NCBI GenBank assembly: GCA_003530935.1
Contig: DPEO01000121.1
Location: 1 to 15,220, forward strand
DNA: 15,220 nt
Source: Desulfomicrobiaceae bacterium
Lineage (GTDB): Bacteria > Desulfobacterota > Desulfovibrionia > Desulfovibrionales > Desulfomicrobiaceae
Direction: 5' to 3'
The translations under genes were made by a program, and so were the position numbers. Position 1 is the first letter of the stretch. Every line of letters starts with the position of its first letter. This document shows positions 1 to 7,266 of the stretch, piece by piece. Under the pieces are notes generated by a model. The model searched no databases. It had not been told where the DNA came from and saw nothing but the letters and a program-made list of their open reading frames with translations.

Positions 1-1053
1 GCCGGCGCCACCACCATCAATGTGCCGGATACCGTGGGCTACATCCAGCCGCAGGAGTTTGCGGACCTCATCGGCTATCTCTTGGAGCATATCCCCAACG
101 CCCATAAGGCCGTGTTTTCCGTGCATTGCCATAACGACCTGGGCCTTGCCACGGCCAATACCCTGGCGGCCTTGCGTGCCGGCGCCCGACAGGCGGAAGT
201 GACTTTGGCGGGCATCGGTGAGCGTGCCGGCAACGCCGCCCTGGAAGAAGTGGTCATGGCCATGGAAGTGCGCAAGGACTACTACGGTCTGGAAACCGGT
301 ATCGTGAAGGAGCAAATTTATCCCTCGACACGATTGCTTTCCCTCATTATTGGCCAGCCCATTCCGCCGTACAAATCGATTATCGGTTCCAATGCCTTTG
401 CCCACGAATCCGGCATCCACCAGGATGGGGTGCTCAAGCACCGGCAGACGTATGAAATCATGACTCCGGAATCGGTGGGACGCAGTGCGGAGGACATGGT
501 CTTGGGCAAGCATTCGGGGCGGGCGGCCCTGAAGACCCGGCTGGAGGGTTTGGGCTACGCCCTGAGCGAAGAACAGGTCGATATCGTGTTTGCGGCTATG
601 AAAAAATTGGCGGATCGGAAGAAAGAGATCTTCATCGAAGATTTGGAAGCCGTGGTCCTCGACGAGATCTTCCGCATCCCCGACAAGTACCGGCTGGAAT
701 ATTTGAGCGCCATCAGCGGCAACATGGCCATCCCCAACGCGGTGGTGAAGATGTACGTGGATGGCGAGGAGCGCACGGTGTCCGACTTTGGAACCGGCCC
801 CATCGACGCGGTGTTCCACACCATCAGCAAGACCGTGGGCCGGGCGCCCAAATTGCTGCGCTACGCCGTCAATGCCATCACCGGCGGCACGGACGCCCAA
901 GGTGAGGTCACGGTGCGTATCGAGGAAAACGGCAAGTCCGCGGTGGGACGCGCTGCGGACGCCGATATCATCGTGGCCAGCGCCAAGGCGTATATCAATG
1001 CCTTGAACCGCTTGGCCAAACGTGAGGAGGAAACGGTATGGGCCAGAGTTTAG
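1..1053 (+). CDS. leuA: 2-isopropylmalate synthase, C-terminal 350 residues (5' end outside window)
   Basis: This enzyme condenses acetyl-CoA with 2-oxoisovalerate, the first committed step of leucine synthesis, in the cytoplasm. The frame is open from base 1, where the family motif TTINVPDTVGY is already being read, so roughly the first 150-160 residues lie upstream of the window. The metal-binding HxH pair of the TIM barrel is seen as HCHND (window residues 42-46). It is followed by the subdomain motif NAFAHESGIHQDG near residues 129-141. From about residue 220 the sequence matches the LeuA regulatory domain that binds leucine for feedback inhibition (GTGPIDAVFHTI, ITGGTDAQGEV). The stop overlaps leuC by 16 bases. 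Homocitrate and citramalate synthases share the barrel, but the regulatory domain and the following leuCDB make LeuA the clear choice. Confidence 0.97.
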   Translation, partial: AGATTINVPDTVGYIQPQEFADLIGYLLEHIPNAHKAVFSVHCHNDLGLATANTLAALRAGARQAEVTLAGIGERAGNAALEEVVMAMEVRKDYYGLETGIVKEQIYPSTRLLSLIIGQPIPPYKSIIGSNAFAHESGIHQDGVLKHRQTYEIMTPESVGRSAEDMVLGKHSGRAALKTRLEGLGYALSEEQVDIVFAAMKKLADRKKEIFIEDLEAVVLDEIFRIPDKYRLEYLSAISGNMAIPNAVVKMYVDGEERTVSDFGTGPIDAVFHTISKTVGRAPKLLRYAVNAITGGTDAQGEVTVRIEENGKSAVGRAADADIIVASAKAYINALNRLAKREEETVWARV

Positions 1054-2303
1054 CCGAAAAGATATTGCAGCGGCACACCAATGACCATGTGGAGGGTCCC
1101 GGGCAGATTGTCCGGTGTCGGGTGTCCTTGGCATTGGCCAACGACATCACCGCGCCCTTGGCCATCAAATCGCTGCGCGCCATGGGGGTGTCCCGGGTCT
1201 TTGATCCCGAGCGGGTGGTCTTGGTGTGTGACCACTTCACCCCCAACAAGGATATCGACTCCGCCGAACAAGTGAAGGTCGTTCGGGATTTTGCCCGGCA
1301 GTTCGGCATCGTCCATTATTATGAAGGCGGCGAGGTGGGGGTAGAGCACGCCTTGCTTCCGGAGTTGGGCCTGGTGGGGCCCGGCGACGTAGTGGTGGGC
1401 GCGGACTCCCACACCTGTACGTATGGAGGCCTGGGCGCCTTTGCCACAGGCCTGGGAAGCACGGACGTGGCCGCGGCCATGGCCTTGGGCGAGACCTGGT
1501 TTAAGGTGCCGGAGACCATCCGGGTGGATCTGGTGGGGACGGTGGAGCCGTACGTGAGCGCCAAGGATTTCATCCTTGAGGTCATCGGCCGCATCGGCGT
1601 GGCCGGGGCCCTGTACAAGGCGCTGGAATTCGGCGGTCCGGTGGTGGACGCCATGAGCGTGGAAGGCCGCATGACCATGGCCAACATGGCCATCGAGGCC
1701 GGGGGCAAGGCCGGGCTTTTTGCCGCGGATGCCACGACCCTGGCCTACACCGCCGCCCATGGCCGCGCCCAGGACGCCCCCATCGCCCCGGACGCGGACG
1801 CGGGGTATGCGCAGCGTTTGCGCGTGGACGCCACGGGCATGAGTCCGCGGGTAGCCTGTCCGCACCTGCCGGAAAACGTCAAACCCGTGGAAGAGGTCTC
1901 CGGCATCCCAGTGGACCAGGTGGTCATCGGTTCGTGCACCAATGGCCGCATCGAGGATTTGCGCGTGGCTGCGGCGGTGCTGCGCGGCCGCAAGGTGGCG
2001 CGCGGCGTGCGTCTTATTGTGCTGCCTGCCTCGCCCAAGGCCTACCGTTTGGCCTTGAACGAAGGTCTTTTGGAGGTGTTTTTGGACGCTGGCGCCGTGG
2101 TGGGGCCGCCCACCTGCGGTCCGTGTCTGGGCGGGCACATGGGGATCCTGGCCGGCGGCGAGCGCTGCTTGGCCACCACCAACCGCAATTTCCGTGGCCG
2201 CATGGGGAGCCTCGACTCGGAAGTCTATTTGGCCAGCCCTGCAGTGGCCGCAGCCACTGCCGTGGCAGGCACCATCATCCATCCGGCCCAGGTGGCTGGG
2301 TAA
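1038..2303 (+). CDS. leuC: 3-isopropylmalate dehydratase large subunit
   Basis: With LeuD this forms isopropylmalate isomerase, which interconverts 2- and 3-isopropylmalate through a [4Fe-4S] cluster. The three cluster cysteines are visible: C300 in IGSCTNGR, and C360 and C363 in PPTCGPCLGGH. The aconitase-family signature GADSHTCTYGG lies at residues 121-131. At 421 residues it belongs to the shorter LeuC class common in anaerobes, thermophiles and archaea, rather than the roughly 466-residue enterobacterial form. The ATG at 1038 lies inside the end of leuA, with a strong GAGGAGG ribosome binding site at 1024-1030. The N-terminus MGQSLAEKIL fits the family, so the 16-base overlap looks real and suggests translational coupling. 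Homoaconitase is a relative, but the leu neighbours settle the assignment. Confidence 0.97.
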   Translation: MGQSLAEKILQRHTNDHVEGPGQIVRCRVSLALANDITAPLAIKSLRAMGVSRVFDPERVVLVCDHFTPNKDIDSAEQVKVVRDFARQFGIVHYYEGGEVGVEHALLPELGLVGPGDVVVGADSHTCTYGGLGAFATGLGSTDVAAAMALGETWFKVPETIRVDLVGTVEPYVSAKDFILEVIGRIGVAGALYKALEFGGPVVDAMSVEGRMTMANMAIEAGGKAGLFAADATTLAYTAAHGRAQDAPIAPDADAGYAQRLRVDATGMSPRVACPHLPENVKPVEEVSGIPVDQVVIGSCTNGRIEDLRVAAAVLRGRKVARGVRLIVLPASPKAYRLALNEGLLEVFLDAGAVVGPPTCGPCLGGHMGILAGGERCLATTNRNFRGRMGSLDSEVYLASPAVAAATAVAGTIIHPAQVAG

Positions 2304-2314
2304 GGAGCATATCG

Positions 2315-2815
2315 ATGCGTTTTGAAGGAAAAGCCCATGTGGTGGGTGATCATATCGATACGGATGCCATCATCCCGGCGCGGTTTCTCGTGACCGCAGA
2401 CCCTGGAGAACTCGGGAAAAACTGCATGGAAGGCCTGACTCCAGGCTGGGTGCGGCGGGTGTCCCCCGGCGACATCCTGGTGGCAGGCGAGAACTTTGGC
2501 TGCGGCTCTTCCCGGGAGCATGCGCCTCTGGCCATCCTCGGCGCAGGCATCCCGGTGGTGCTGGCCAAGAGTTTTGCCCGCATCTTCTACCGCAACGGCT
2601 TCAACATGGGACTGGTGCTCTTGGAGATGGGCGACGCCATCGACCGCCTGGGCGATGGGAATGCGCTGGTGGTGGATGTCGCCCAGGGCGTGGTGGAAAA
2701 CCGCACAACGGGCGAGACCTTTCAGGTGCGTCCGGTGCCAGGGTTCATGATGGAGATGCTTGAGGCCGGCGGCCTCGTCCAGTACGTGCGCCGGCGTCTG
2801 GGAGGTGCAGCATGA
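2315..2815 (+). CDS. leuD: 3-isopropylmalate dehydratase small subunit
   Basis: This is the swivelling small subunit that completes the active site of isopropylmalate isomerase with LeuC. The protein has 166 residues. It shows the N-terminal motif GDHIDTDAIIPARFL (11-25) and the substrate-binding motif GENFGCGSSREHAP (58-71), both diagnostic. Its short length matches the short LeuC next to it; enterobacterial LeuD is about 200 residues. The ATG at 2315 is chosen because AAGGAG at 2302-2307 is correctly spaced and the protein starts as the family does. The same frame stays open upstream to 1934, but that part only shadows leuC. The stop codon overlaps the leuB start (ATGA). Confidence 0.96.
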   Translation: MRFEGKAHVVGDHIDTDAIIPARFLVTADPGELGKNCMEGLTPGWVRRVSPGDILVAGENFGCGSSREHAPLAILGAGIPVVLAKSFARIFYRNGFNMGLVLLEMGDAIDRLGDGNALVVDVAQGVVENRTTGETFQVRPVPGFMMEMLEAGGLVQYVRRRLGGAA

Positions 2816-3885
2816 AGATCTCGGTGTGCGTGCTCCCTGGTGACGGCATCGGCCCGGAAATCACCGCCCAGGCGGAGCGGGTCCTTACGGCGGTGGCTGA
2901 GCGTTTCGGCCACGCCGTGGAGATTCGGCGTGCGCTCATTGGCGGGGCGGCCATCGACGCCGTCGGTGTTCCGCTCCCTGAAGACACCGTGGCCGCGTGC
3001 CAGGCGAGTTCCGCCGTGTTGCTCGGTGCCGTGGGTGGGCCCAAGTGGGACGACTTGGAGCCTGCCCTGCGTCCGGAAAAGGGGCTTTTGGGGATCCGCA
3101 AGGCCCTGGGGCTCTTTGCCAACCTGCGCCCCGCGGTACTCTTTCCCGAGCTTGCCGCTTCTTCCCTTTTGCGTGCCGATATCGCCGCCCAGGGCGTGGA
3201 TGTGCTGGTGGTGCGTGAGCTCACCGGCGGCCTCTACTTTGGCGAGCCCCGGGGCGAGGGACAGGTGGACGGGGAACGCGCGGCGTTCAACACCATGATC
3301 TACCGCGAGTCGGAGATCGAGCGCATCCTGCGCGTGGCCTTCGAGGCGGCCCGGGCTCGCCGTCGCCGCGTGTGCTCCGTGGACAAGGCCAATGTCCTCG
3401 AGGTCTCGCGCCTGTGGCGCGAGGTGGCGGTGCGGGTGTCCCGAGAGTATCCGGACGTGGAGTTGACGCACCTGTATGTGGACAACGCCGCCATGCAGCT
3501 CGTGCGCGCCCCGCACGTCTTCGACGTCATGGTCACGGAGAACCTCTTTGGAGACATCCTCTCCGACGAGGCCGCGGCCATCACGGGAAGCCTCGGCATG
3601 CTGCCCTCAGCCTCCCTGGGCGCATCCGGCCCTGGCCTTTTCGAGCCCATCCATGGTTCTGCACCGGATATTGCAGGCCAGGACGTAGCCAATCCCCTGG
3701 CCACCATCTTGTCCGTGGCCATGCTGCTGCGCCACGGCTTTGCCCTGGAGGCCGAAGCCCAGGCCGTGGAGCAGGCGGTGCGCACGGTGCTGGCGCGCGG
3801 GCTGCGTACCCGGGACATCGTCACCGAAGGCGCCACGGTGGTGGGGTGCACGCAGATGGGCGAGGCGGTGCTCGCCGCCCTGTAG
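2812..3885 (+). CDS. leuB: 3-isopropylmalate dehydrogenase
   Basis: This enzyme oxidises and decarboxylates 3-isopropylmalate to 2-oxoisocaproate with NAD+, using a divalent metal. The 357 residues are the normal family length. Visible signatures are LPGDGIGPEI (8-17), the LeuB-specific stretch VRELTGGLYFGEPRG (134-148) with the active-site Tyr, the catalytic Lys in VDKANVLE (K192), and the metal-binding aspartates D224, D248 and D252 in VDNAAMQL and NLFGDILSDEA. The cofactor region GLFEPIHGSAPDIAG (275-289) is of the NAD-using type. The start overlaps the leuD stop by four bases and has GGAGG at 2801-2805. Tartrate and isocitrate dehydrogenases are relatives, but motifs and context fit LeuB. 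Confidence 0.97.
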   Translation: MKISVCVLPGDGIGPEITAQAERVLTAVAERFGHAVEIRRALIGGAAIDAVGVPLPEDTVAACQASSAVLLGAVGGPKWDDLEPALRPEKGLLGIRKALGLFANLRPAVLFPELAASSLLRADIAAQGVDVLVVRELTGGLYFGEPRGEGQVDGERAAFNTMIYRESEIERILRVAFEAARARRRRVCSVDKANVLEVSRLWREVAVRVSREYPDVELTHLYVDNAAMQLVRAPHVFDVMVTENLFGDILSDEAAAITGSLGMLPSASLGASGPGLFEPIHGSAPDIAGQDVANPLATILSVAMLLRHGFALEAEAQAVEQAVRTVLARGLRTRDIVTEGATVVGCTQMGEAVLAAL

Positions 3886-3917
3886 CCTTGCCGAGTAGGG
3901 CGGATTGTGGAAGGATT

Positions 3918-3937
3918 CTCCCGGCCATGTACGGGAG
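3918..3937 (+). promoter_or_regulatory. Hairpin covering a ribosome binding site
   Basis: A perfect 6-bp inverted repeat, CTCCCG (3918-3923) and CGGGAG (3932-3937), with an 8-base loop, lies in the 58-base gap between leuB and the next gene. The right arm contains most of GGGAGG (3933-3938), the likely ribosome binding site for the ATG at 3944. Folding would hide this site. No T-run follows, so it is not a normal terminator. The pairing is seen directly; a regulatory role is inference. Confidence 0.4.
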
Positions 3938-3943
3938 GCGAGT

Positions 3944-4669
3944 ATGGATGCACAACTAGAGCGCCTGGGCCTTGCCCCGCATGTTACGGACGCGGATCTT
4001 GCCCAGGCGTATGAAGACACTCCGGCCCCGGAAAAAGGGGTGATCAAAAATGCCGTGGCCATGGCCCACGCCCTGACCCGGGGCTGGGCCATGGCCAGCG
4101 AGCGCACCGTGCATTTGGGAAGCGCGGTGCTCAAGGAAAGCGCCCGGCCTGCGGCCTTTGCCGTGTTCCTCTATCACCCGGAATGTTTTCCGCTGCCCGC
4201 TTTGGCTTCGGCCATCACCTTGGCCCTTGTGGCCCGCGTGCCCCACGTGGCGGTGGTGGCTCCGGCGCCGTGGGATAGGGCCTTTCTCTTTGCCTGCGAT
4301 TTCCTTTCCGTGCCGTGGGTGTACACCACCGATGTCGATGTTTCCGCCCTGGTGGCGGCGCTGGGGGCGGCCGGGGATGGAGTGGTGGTGGACCTGGGCC
4401 TGGGGGGCTTTCCCACACCCCTTGCCTTTACTCCGGAAGACTACGCGGTGGTGGATACCCTTGGCCCTTCGCCACAGGCCGATGCCTACGCCCGCATCCT
4501 GGGGAGCCTGCGGCGTACCGATCCCGGTCAGCGGTCTCGCTGGTACCTGGCCTATAGCGAAGAAGATGTCCGCGCCCGCTTTGTGCTGCCGCCACGGCTC
4601 CTTGGAGGCTGGCCGTGGGACCGGCTCGGGCCTGAGGACTTTCTCGTGCGCACCTCGATCTTTTCGTGA
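3944..4669 (+). CDS. Unrecognised 241-residue protein in the leu operon, possibly a remote histidinol-dehydrogenase-like fold
   Basis: I do not recognise this gene with confidence. The 241-residue product has no signal peptide and no clear membrane helix, so it is probably cytoplasmic. An alanine- and valine-rich middle part (about 75-150) alternates predicted strands and helices as in a Rossmann-like domain, including VARVPHVAVVAPAPW and GDGVVVDLGLGG. By eye, residues from ESARPAAFAVFLYHP to about DVSALVAALG follow the pattern of the nucleotide-binding region of histidinol dehydrogenase (RPV..VGLYIPGG ... KVVLCSPPP). The catalytic GPEH region of HisD is absent. The ATG at 3944 with GGGAGG just upstream is preferred to the in-frame TTG at 3905, which would add 13 unconvincing residues. 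The gene ends four bases into an alternative GTG start of the EF-G-like gene, so the two are probably cotranscribed. Confidence 0.75.
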   Translation: MDAQLERLGLAPHVTDADLAQAYEDTPAPEKGVIKNAVAMAHALTRGWAMASERTVHLGSAVLKESARPAAFAVFLYHPECFPLPALASAITLALVARVPHVAVVAPAPWDRAFLFACDFLSVPWVYTTDVDVSALVAALGAAGDGVVVDLGLGGFPTPLAFTPEDYAVVDTLGPSPQADAYARILGSLRRTDPGQRSRWYLAYSEEDVRARFVLPPRLLGGWPWDRLGPEDFLVRTSIFS

Positions 4670-4677
4670 GGAGAGCC

Positions 4678-6663
4678 ATGGCTGCTCACAAAGATTCCCG
4701 TATCGTTGGTATCATCGCCCATATCGACGCGGGTAAGACCACGCTGACCGAGCGCATTCTCTATTACACCCGCAAGATTCACCGTATGGGGGAAGTCCAT
4801 GACGGCAACGCCACCATGGACTACCTGGAAGAGGAGCAGAAACGCGGCATCACCATCACTGCGGCCAGCACCACGGTGGACTGGCAGGACTGCCGCATCC
4901 ATATCATCGATACCCCGGGCCATGTGGATTTCAACGTGGAGGTGGAGCGTTCGCTTCGGGTGTGCGACGGCGCGGTGGTGGTGTTCTGTGGCGTGGCCGG
5001 GGTGGAGCCCCAGAGCGAGACCGTGTGGCGCCAGGCCGACAAATACCATCTCCCCAAGGTGGTGTTCATCAACAAGATGGACCGTCCCGGTGCGGACTAT
5101 GGCCGCGTGCTTGCCGAGATCGCCGAGCGCTTCGGCGTGGTGCCGGTGCCGGTGACCGTGCCGGATCCCGGGGAGGAGCACGCGGTGCTCGACGTCTGGG
5201 CCGGGACCCGTTTGCTTTTCGATACGGCAAGTCTTGGTCAGGAAGTCGCCGTGGCCCCTGTGGATTCCCCGGAGCTTTCGGCGTGGCGGCGGGTGGCTGT
5301 GGAGCGCCTGGCCGAGGTGGATGATGCCGTTTTGGAGCGCTACTTGGCGGACGAACCGGTGGATGCGGCCATGGCGCATGCGGCCCTCGCCCGGGCGACA
5401 CGCGCTTGCCGGGCGGTTGCGGTCTTTGCGGGGAGCGCTCTCAAGAATTACGGGGTGCAGCCGCTTTTGGACGGAGTCCGCCGCTATTTGCCTGGGCCCA
5501 TGGAATCGGTGGGCCATGCCCAGGTGCGCCGGCGCCTTGAGGAGGCAGGTGTTTCCCCAGAGGTGACCGTGGCCTACGCTTTCAAGGTACAGTTCGACGG
5601 GGCGCACAAGCGGGTGTTTTTGCGTGTGTATAGTGGCGCGCTGGGAGAAAACGCCACGCTCTTCAATACCCGCACCGGCCGCTTTGAAAAGGCCCACAAG
5701 GTATATACTGCCCATGCCCATCACTTGGAGCCCACGCCGCAGGCCCAGGCCGGCGACATCGTCCTGGCCACAGGCCTTCGGGACGCGGTGACCGGCGACA
5801 CACTGCTCGGCGAGCGCGGCAGCCTGCAGCTGGAAAACATCGAGCTCCACGAACCGGTGATCTCTCAGGCCATTGTTCCGGCCAGCGCCAGTGACACGGA
5901 CCGGCTGCGCCAACTCCTCGAGCGCTACGCCGTGGAAGACCCGACGTTGCGCGTCACCACAGACCCGGACACGGAGCAACTGGTGCTCTCCGGCCTCGGC
6001 GAGCTCCACCTGGAGATCACCCTGGAGCGTTTGCGGCGCGAGAGCCGGCTGCAGTTTCGTACGGGAAACCCCCAGGTCATCTTTCAGGAAACCGTGGCCC
6101 GCAGTGCCCAGGCCCAGGCTCAGGTGGCGCGGCTTTTGGGAGACACCATGCACCGCGCCCAGGTGGCGGTGGCCGTTGCCCCGCGGCCTCGAGGTGCGGG
6201 CAACCTGGTGCGCTGCGAAGCGGACTGTATGCATCAGACCGTGGCTGCGCAGGCCGTGGAAGACGCCCTGCATGGCGGGGTGCAGGGCTATGCCGTGACC
6301 GATACCGAGGCCGTAATCCTGGGGGTGGCCCCGGTGGACGGTGGCATTACGGATTTGGGCGTGCGTATGGCCGCCCTGGAGGCCATGGAGCGGGCCATGA
6401 CCGAGGCCGGCAGTGTGCTCTTGGAGCCCATCATGAGTGTGGTGGTGACGGCGCCGGCGGAGTTTGTGGGGGATATGGTGAGTCTTCTGGGGGCAAAGGG
6501 CGCGCGCATCGAGGCCATGGATGGCGATGCGCTCCAGAGCGTGATTCACGCCTTGGCCCCCCTGCGCGCCTTGTTTGGCTTTTCCACGGAGTTGCGCTCC
6601 GCCACGCGGGGCAAGGCCTTTTTCACCATGACCTTTGCGCGCTACGACACCGCAGCCGCCTAA
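4678..6663 (+). CDS. fusA2: Elongation factor G paralogue (EF-G2-like translational GTPase)
   Basis: This 661-residue GTPase has the EF-G domain order. The G domain is complete: AHIDAGKTT (14-22), RGITI (56-60), DTPGH (78-82), NKMD (132-135), and a G5-like GSALKNYG near 255-262. Domains II and III follow (LSGLGELHLEITLERL near 438-453). Domain V is recognisable (LLEPIMSVVVTAPAEF, GFSTELRSATRGKA). Canonical EF-G is about 690-700 residues. Here the domain IV tip, normally HExVDSSE-like, is replaced by GVAPVDGGITDLG (549-561). The usual GYEFVD...P segment of domain IV is also unrecognisable. The protein is therefore probably a second EF-G with a specialised task such as ribosome recycling or rescue, rather than the housekeeping translocase. 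ATG 4678 with GAGGAG upstream is chosen over GTG 4666. Confidence 0.9.
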   Translation: MAAHKDSRIVGIIAHIDAGKTTLTERILYYTRKIHRMGEVHDGNATMDYLEEEQKRGITITAASTTVDWQDCRIHIIDTPGHVDFNVEVERSLRVCDGAVVVFCGVAGVEPQSETVWRQADKYHLPKVVFINKMDRPGADYGRVLAEIAERFGVVPVPVTVPDPGEEHAVLDVWAGTRLLFDTASLGQEVAVAPVDSPELSAWRRVAVERLAEVDDAVLERYLADEPVDAAMAHAALARATRACRAVAVFAGSALKNYGVQPLLDGVRRYLPGPMESVGHAQVRRRLEEAGVSPEVTVAYAFKVQFDGAHKRVFLRVYSGALGENATLFNTRTGRFEKAHKVYTAHAHHLEPTPQAQAGDIVLATGLRDAVTGDTLLGERGSLQLENIELHEPVISQAIVPASASDTDRLRQLLERYAVEDPTLRVTTDPDTEQLVLSGLGELHLEITLERLRRESRLQFRTGNPQVIFQETVARSAQAQAQVARLLGDTMHRAQVAVAVAPRPRGAGNLVRCEADCMHQTVAAQAVEDALHGGVQGYAVTDTEAVILGVAPVDGGITDLGVRMAALEAMERAMTEAGSVLLEPIMSVVVTAPAEFVGDMVSLLGAKGARIEAMDGDALQSVIHALAPLRALFGFSTELRSATRGKAFFTMTFARYDTAAA

Positions 6664-6687
6664 AGGTCCATTGCAAGGAGATCGTCT

Positions 6688-7236
6688 ATGGAAGAATCGT
6701 ACACGGAAATCGCCTCGCGTTTGCGCGGCCTGCGCGAGGCGCTGGACTTGAGCGTCGAGGACGTGGCCGCTCGTTTGGACGTGGATGTCGACGCCGTGCG
6801 TCGGTATGAGTCCGGAACCTGTGAAATCCCGGCGGGGTATCTGGTGGCGGTGGCCAAGCACTTGGGGGTGGACCTTACGGTGCTCGTTTCCGGCGCTGAG
6901 GCCCACCTGCACCGGGCAAGCCTGGTACGACGCGGTAAGGGCATGAGCGTGGAGCGGCGCAAGGACTATGACTACAAAAGCCTGGCGTACCGCTTCGTGG
7001 GACGCAAAATGGAGCCGTTTGTGGTGACCGTTCCGGCCAAGGAAAAAGACCAACTCACCTTCAACGAACATCCGGGCCAGGAGTTCATCTACATGCTTTC
7101 CGGCACGCTTGAGATCACCATCGGCGACCAGGTGTATGTGCTCGAGCCTGGGGACAGTCTCTATTTCACTTCCCGTACCCCCCATGCCCTGCGCGGCGTT
7201 GGGGGACCGGCGGAATTTCTCGATGTGGCCATCTAA
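6688..7236 (+). CDS. XRE-family helix-turn-helix regulator with C-terminal cupin domain
   Basis: The 182-residue protein has an N-terminal Cro/C1-type helix-turn-helix (about residues 8-65, with LSVEDVAARLDVDVDAVRRYESG). A C-terminal cupin_2 barrel spans about 105-180 (HPGQEFIYMLSGTLEI, LEPGDSLYFTSRTPHALRG). Such proteins are DNA-binding repressors or activators whose cupin binds a small effector. Potential metal ligands H128, E132 and H166 are present, but the first histidine of the usual HxH pair is replaced (NEH). Metal binding is therefore uncertain and a carboxylate effector is possible. The start has AAGGAG at 6674-6679, 24 bases after the EF-G-like gene. The CoA ligase follows after 30 bases, a pairing I know from several anaerobes. 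The regulator probably controls this operon or the ligase. Confidence 0.92.
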   Translation: MEESYTEIASRLRGLREALDLSVEDVAARLDVDVDAVRRYESGTCEIPAGYLVAVAKHLGVDLTVLVSGAEAHLHRASLVRRGKGMSVERRKDYDYKSLAYRFVGRKMEPFVVTVPAKEKDQLTFNEHPGQEFIYMLSGTLEITIGDQVYVLEPGDSLYFTSRTPHALRGVGGPAEFLDVAI

Positions 7237-7266
7237 TTCGTCTACCTTTTCCGTGTGGAGACTGTC

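Noticed and set aside
1050..2282. A 410-codon antisense frame within leuC
   Set aside because: This is a shadow of a well-conserved gene, with His- and Gly-rich composition typical of antisense reading.
1934..2314. Long N-terminal extension of leuD in the same frame
   Set aside because: The added residues come from an alternate frame of leuC. The ATG at 2315 has a correct ribosome binding site and the family N-terminus.
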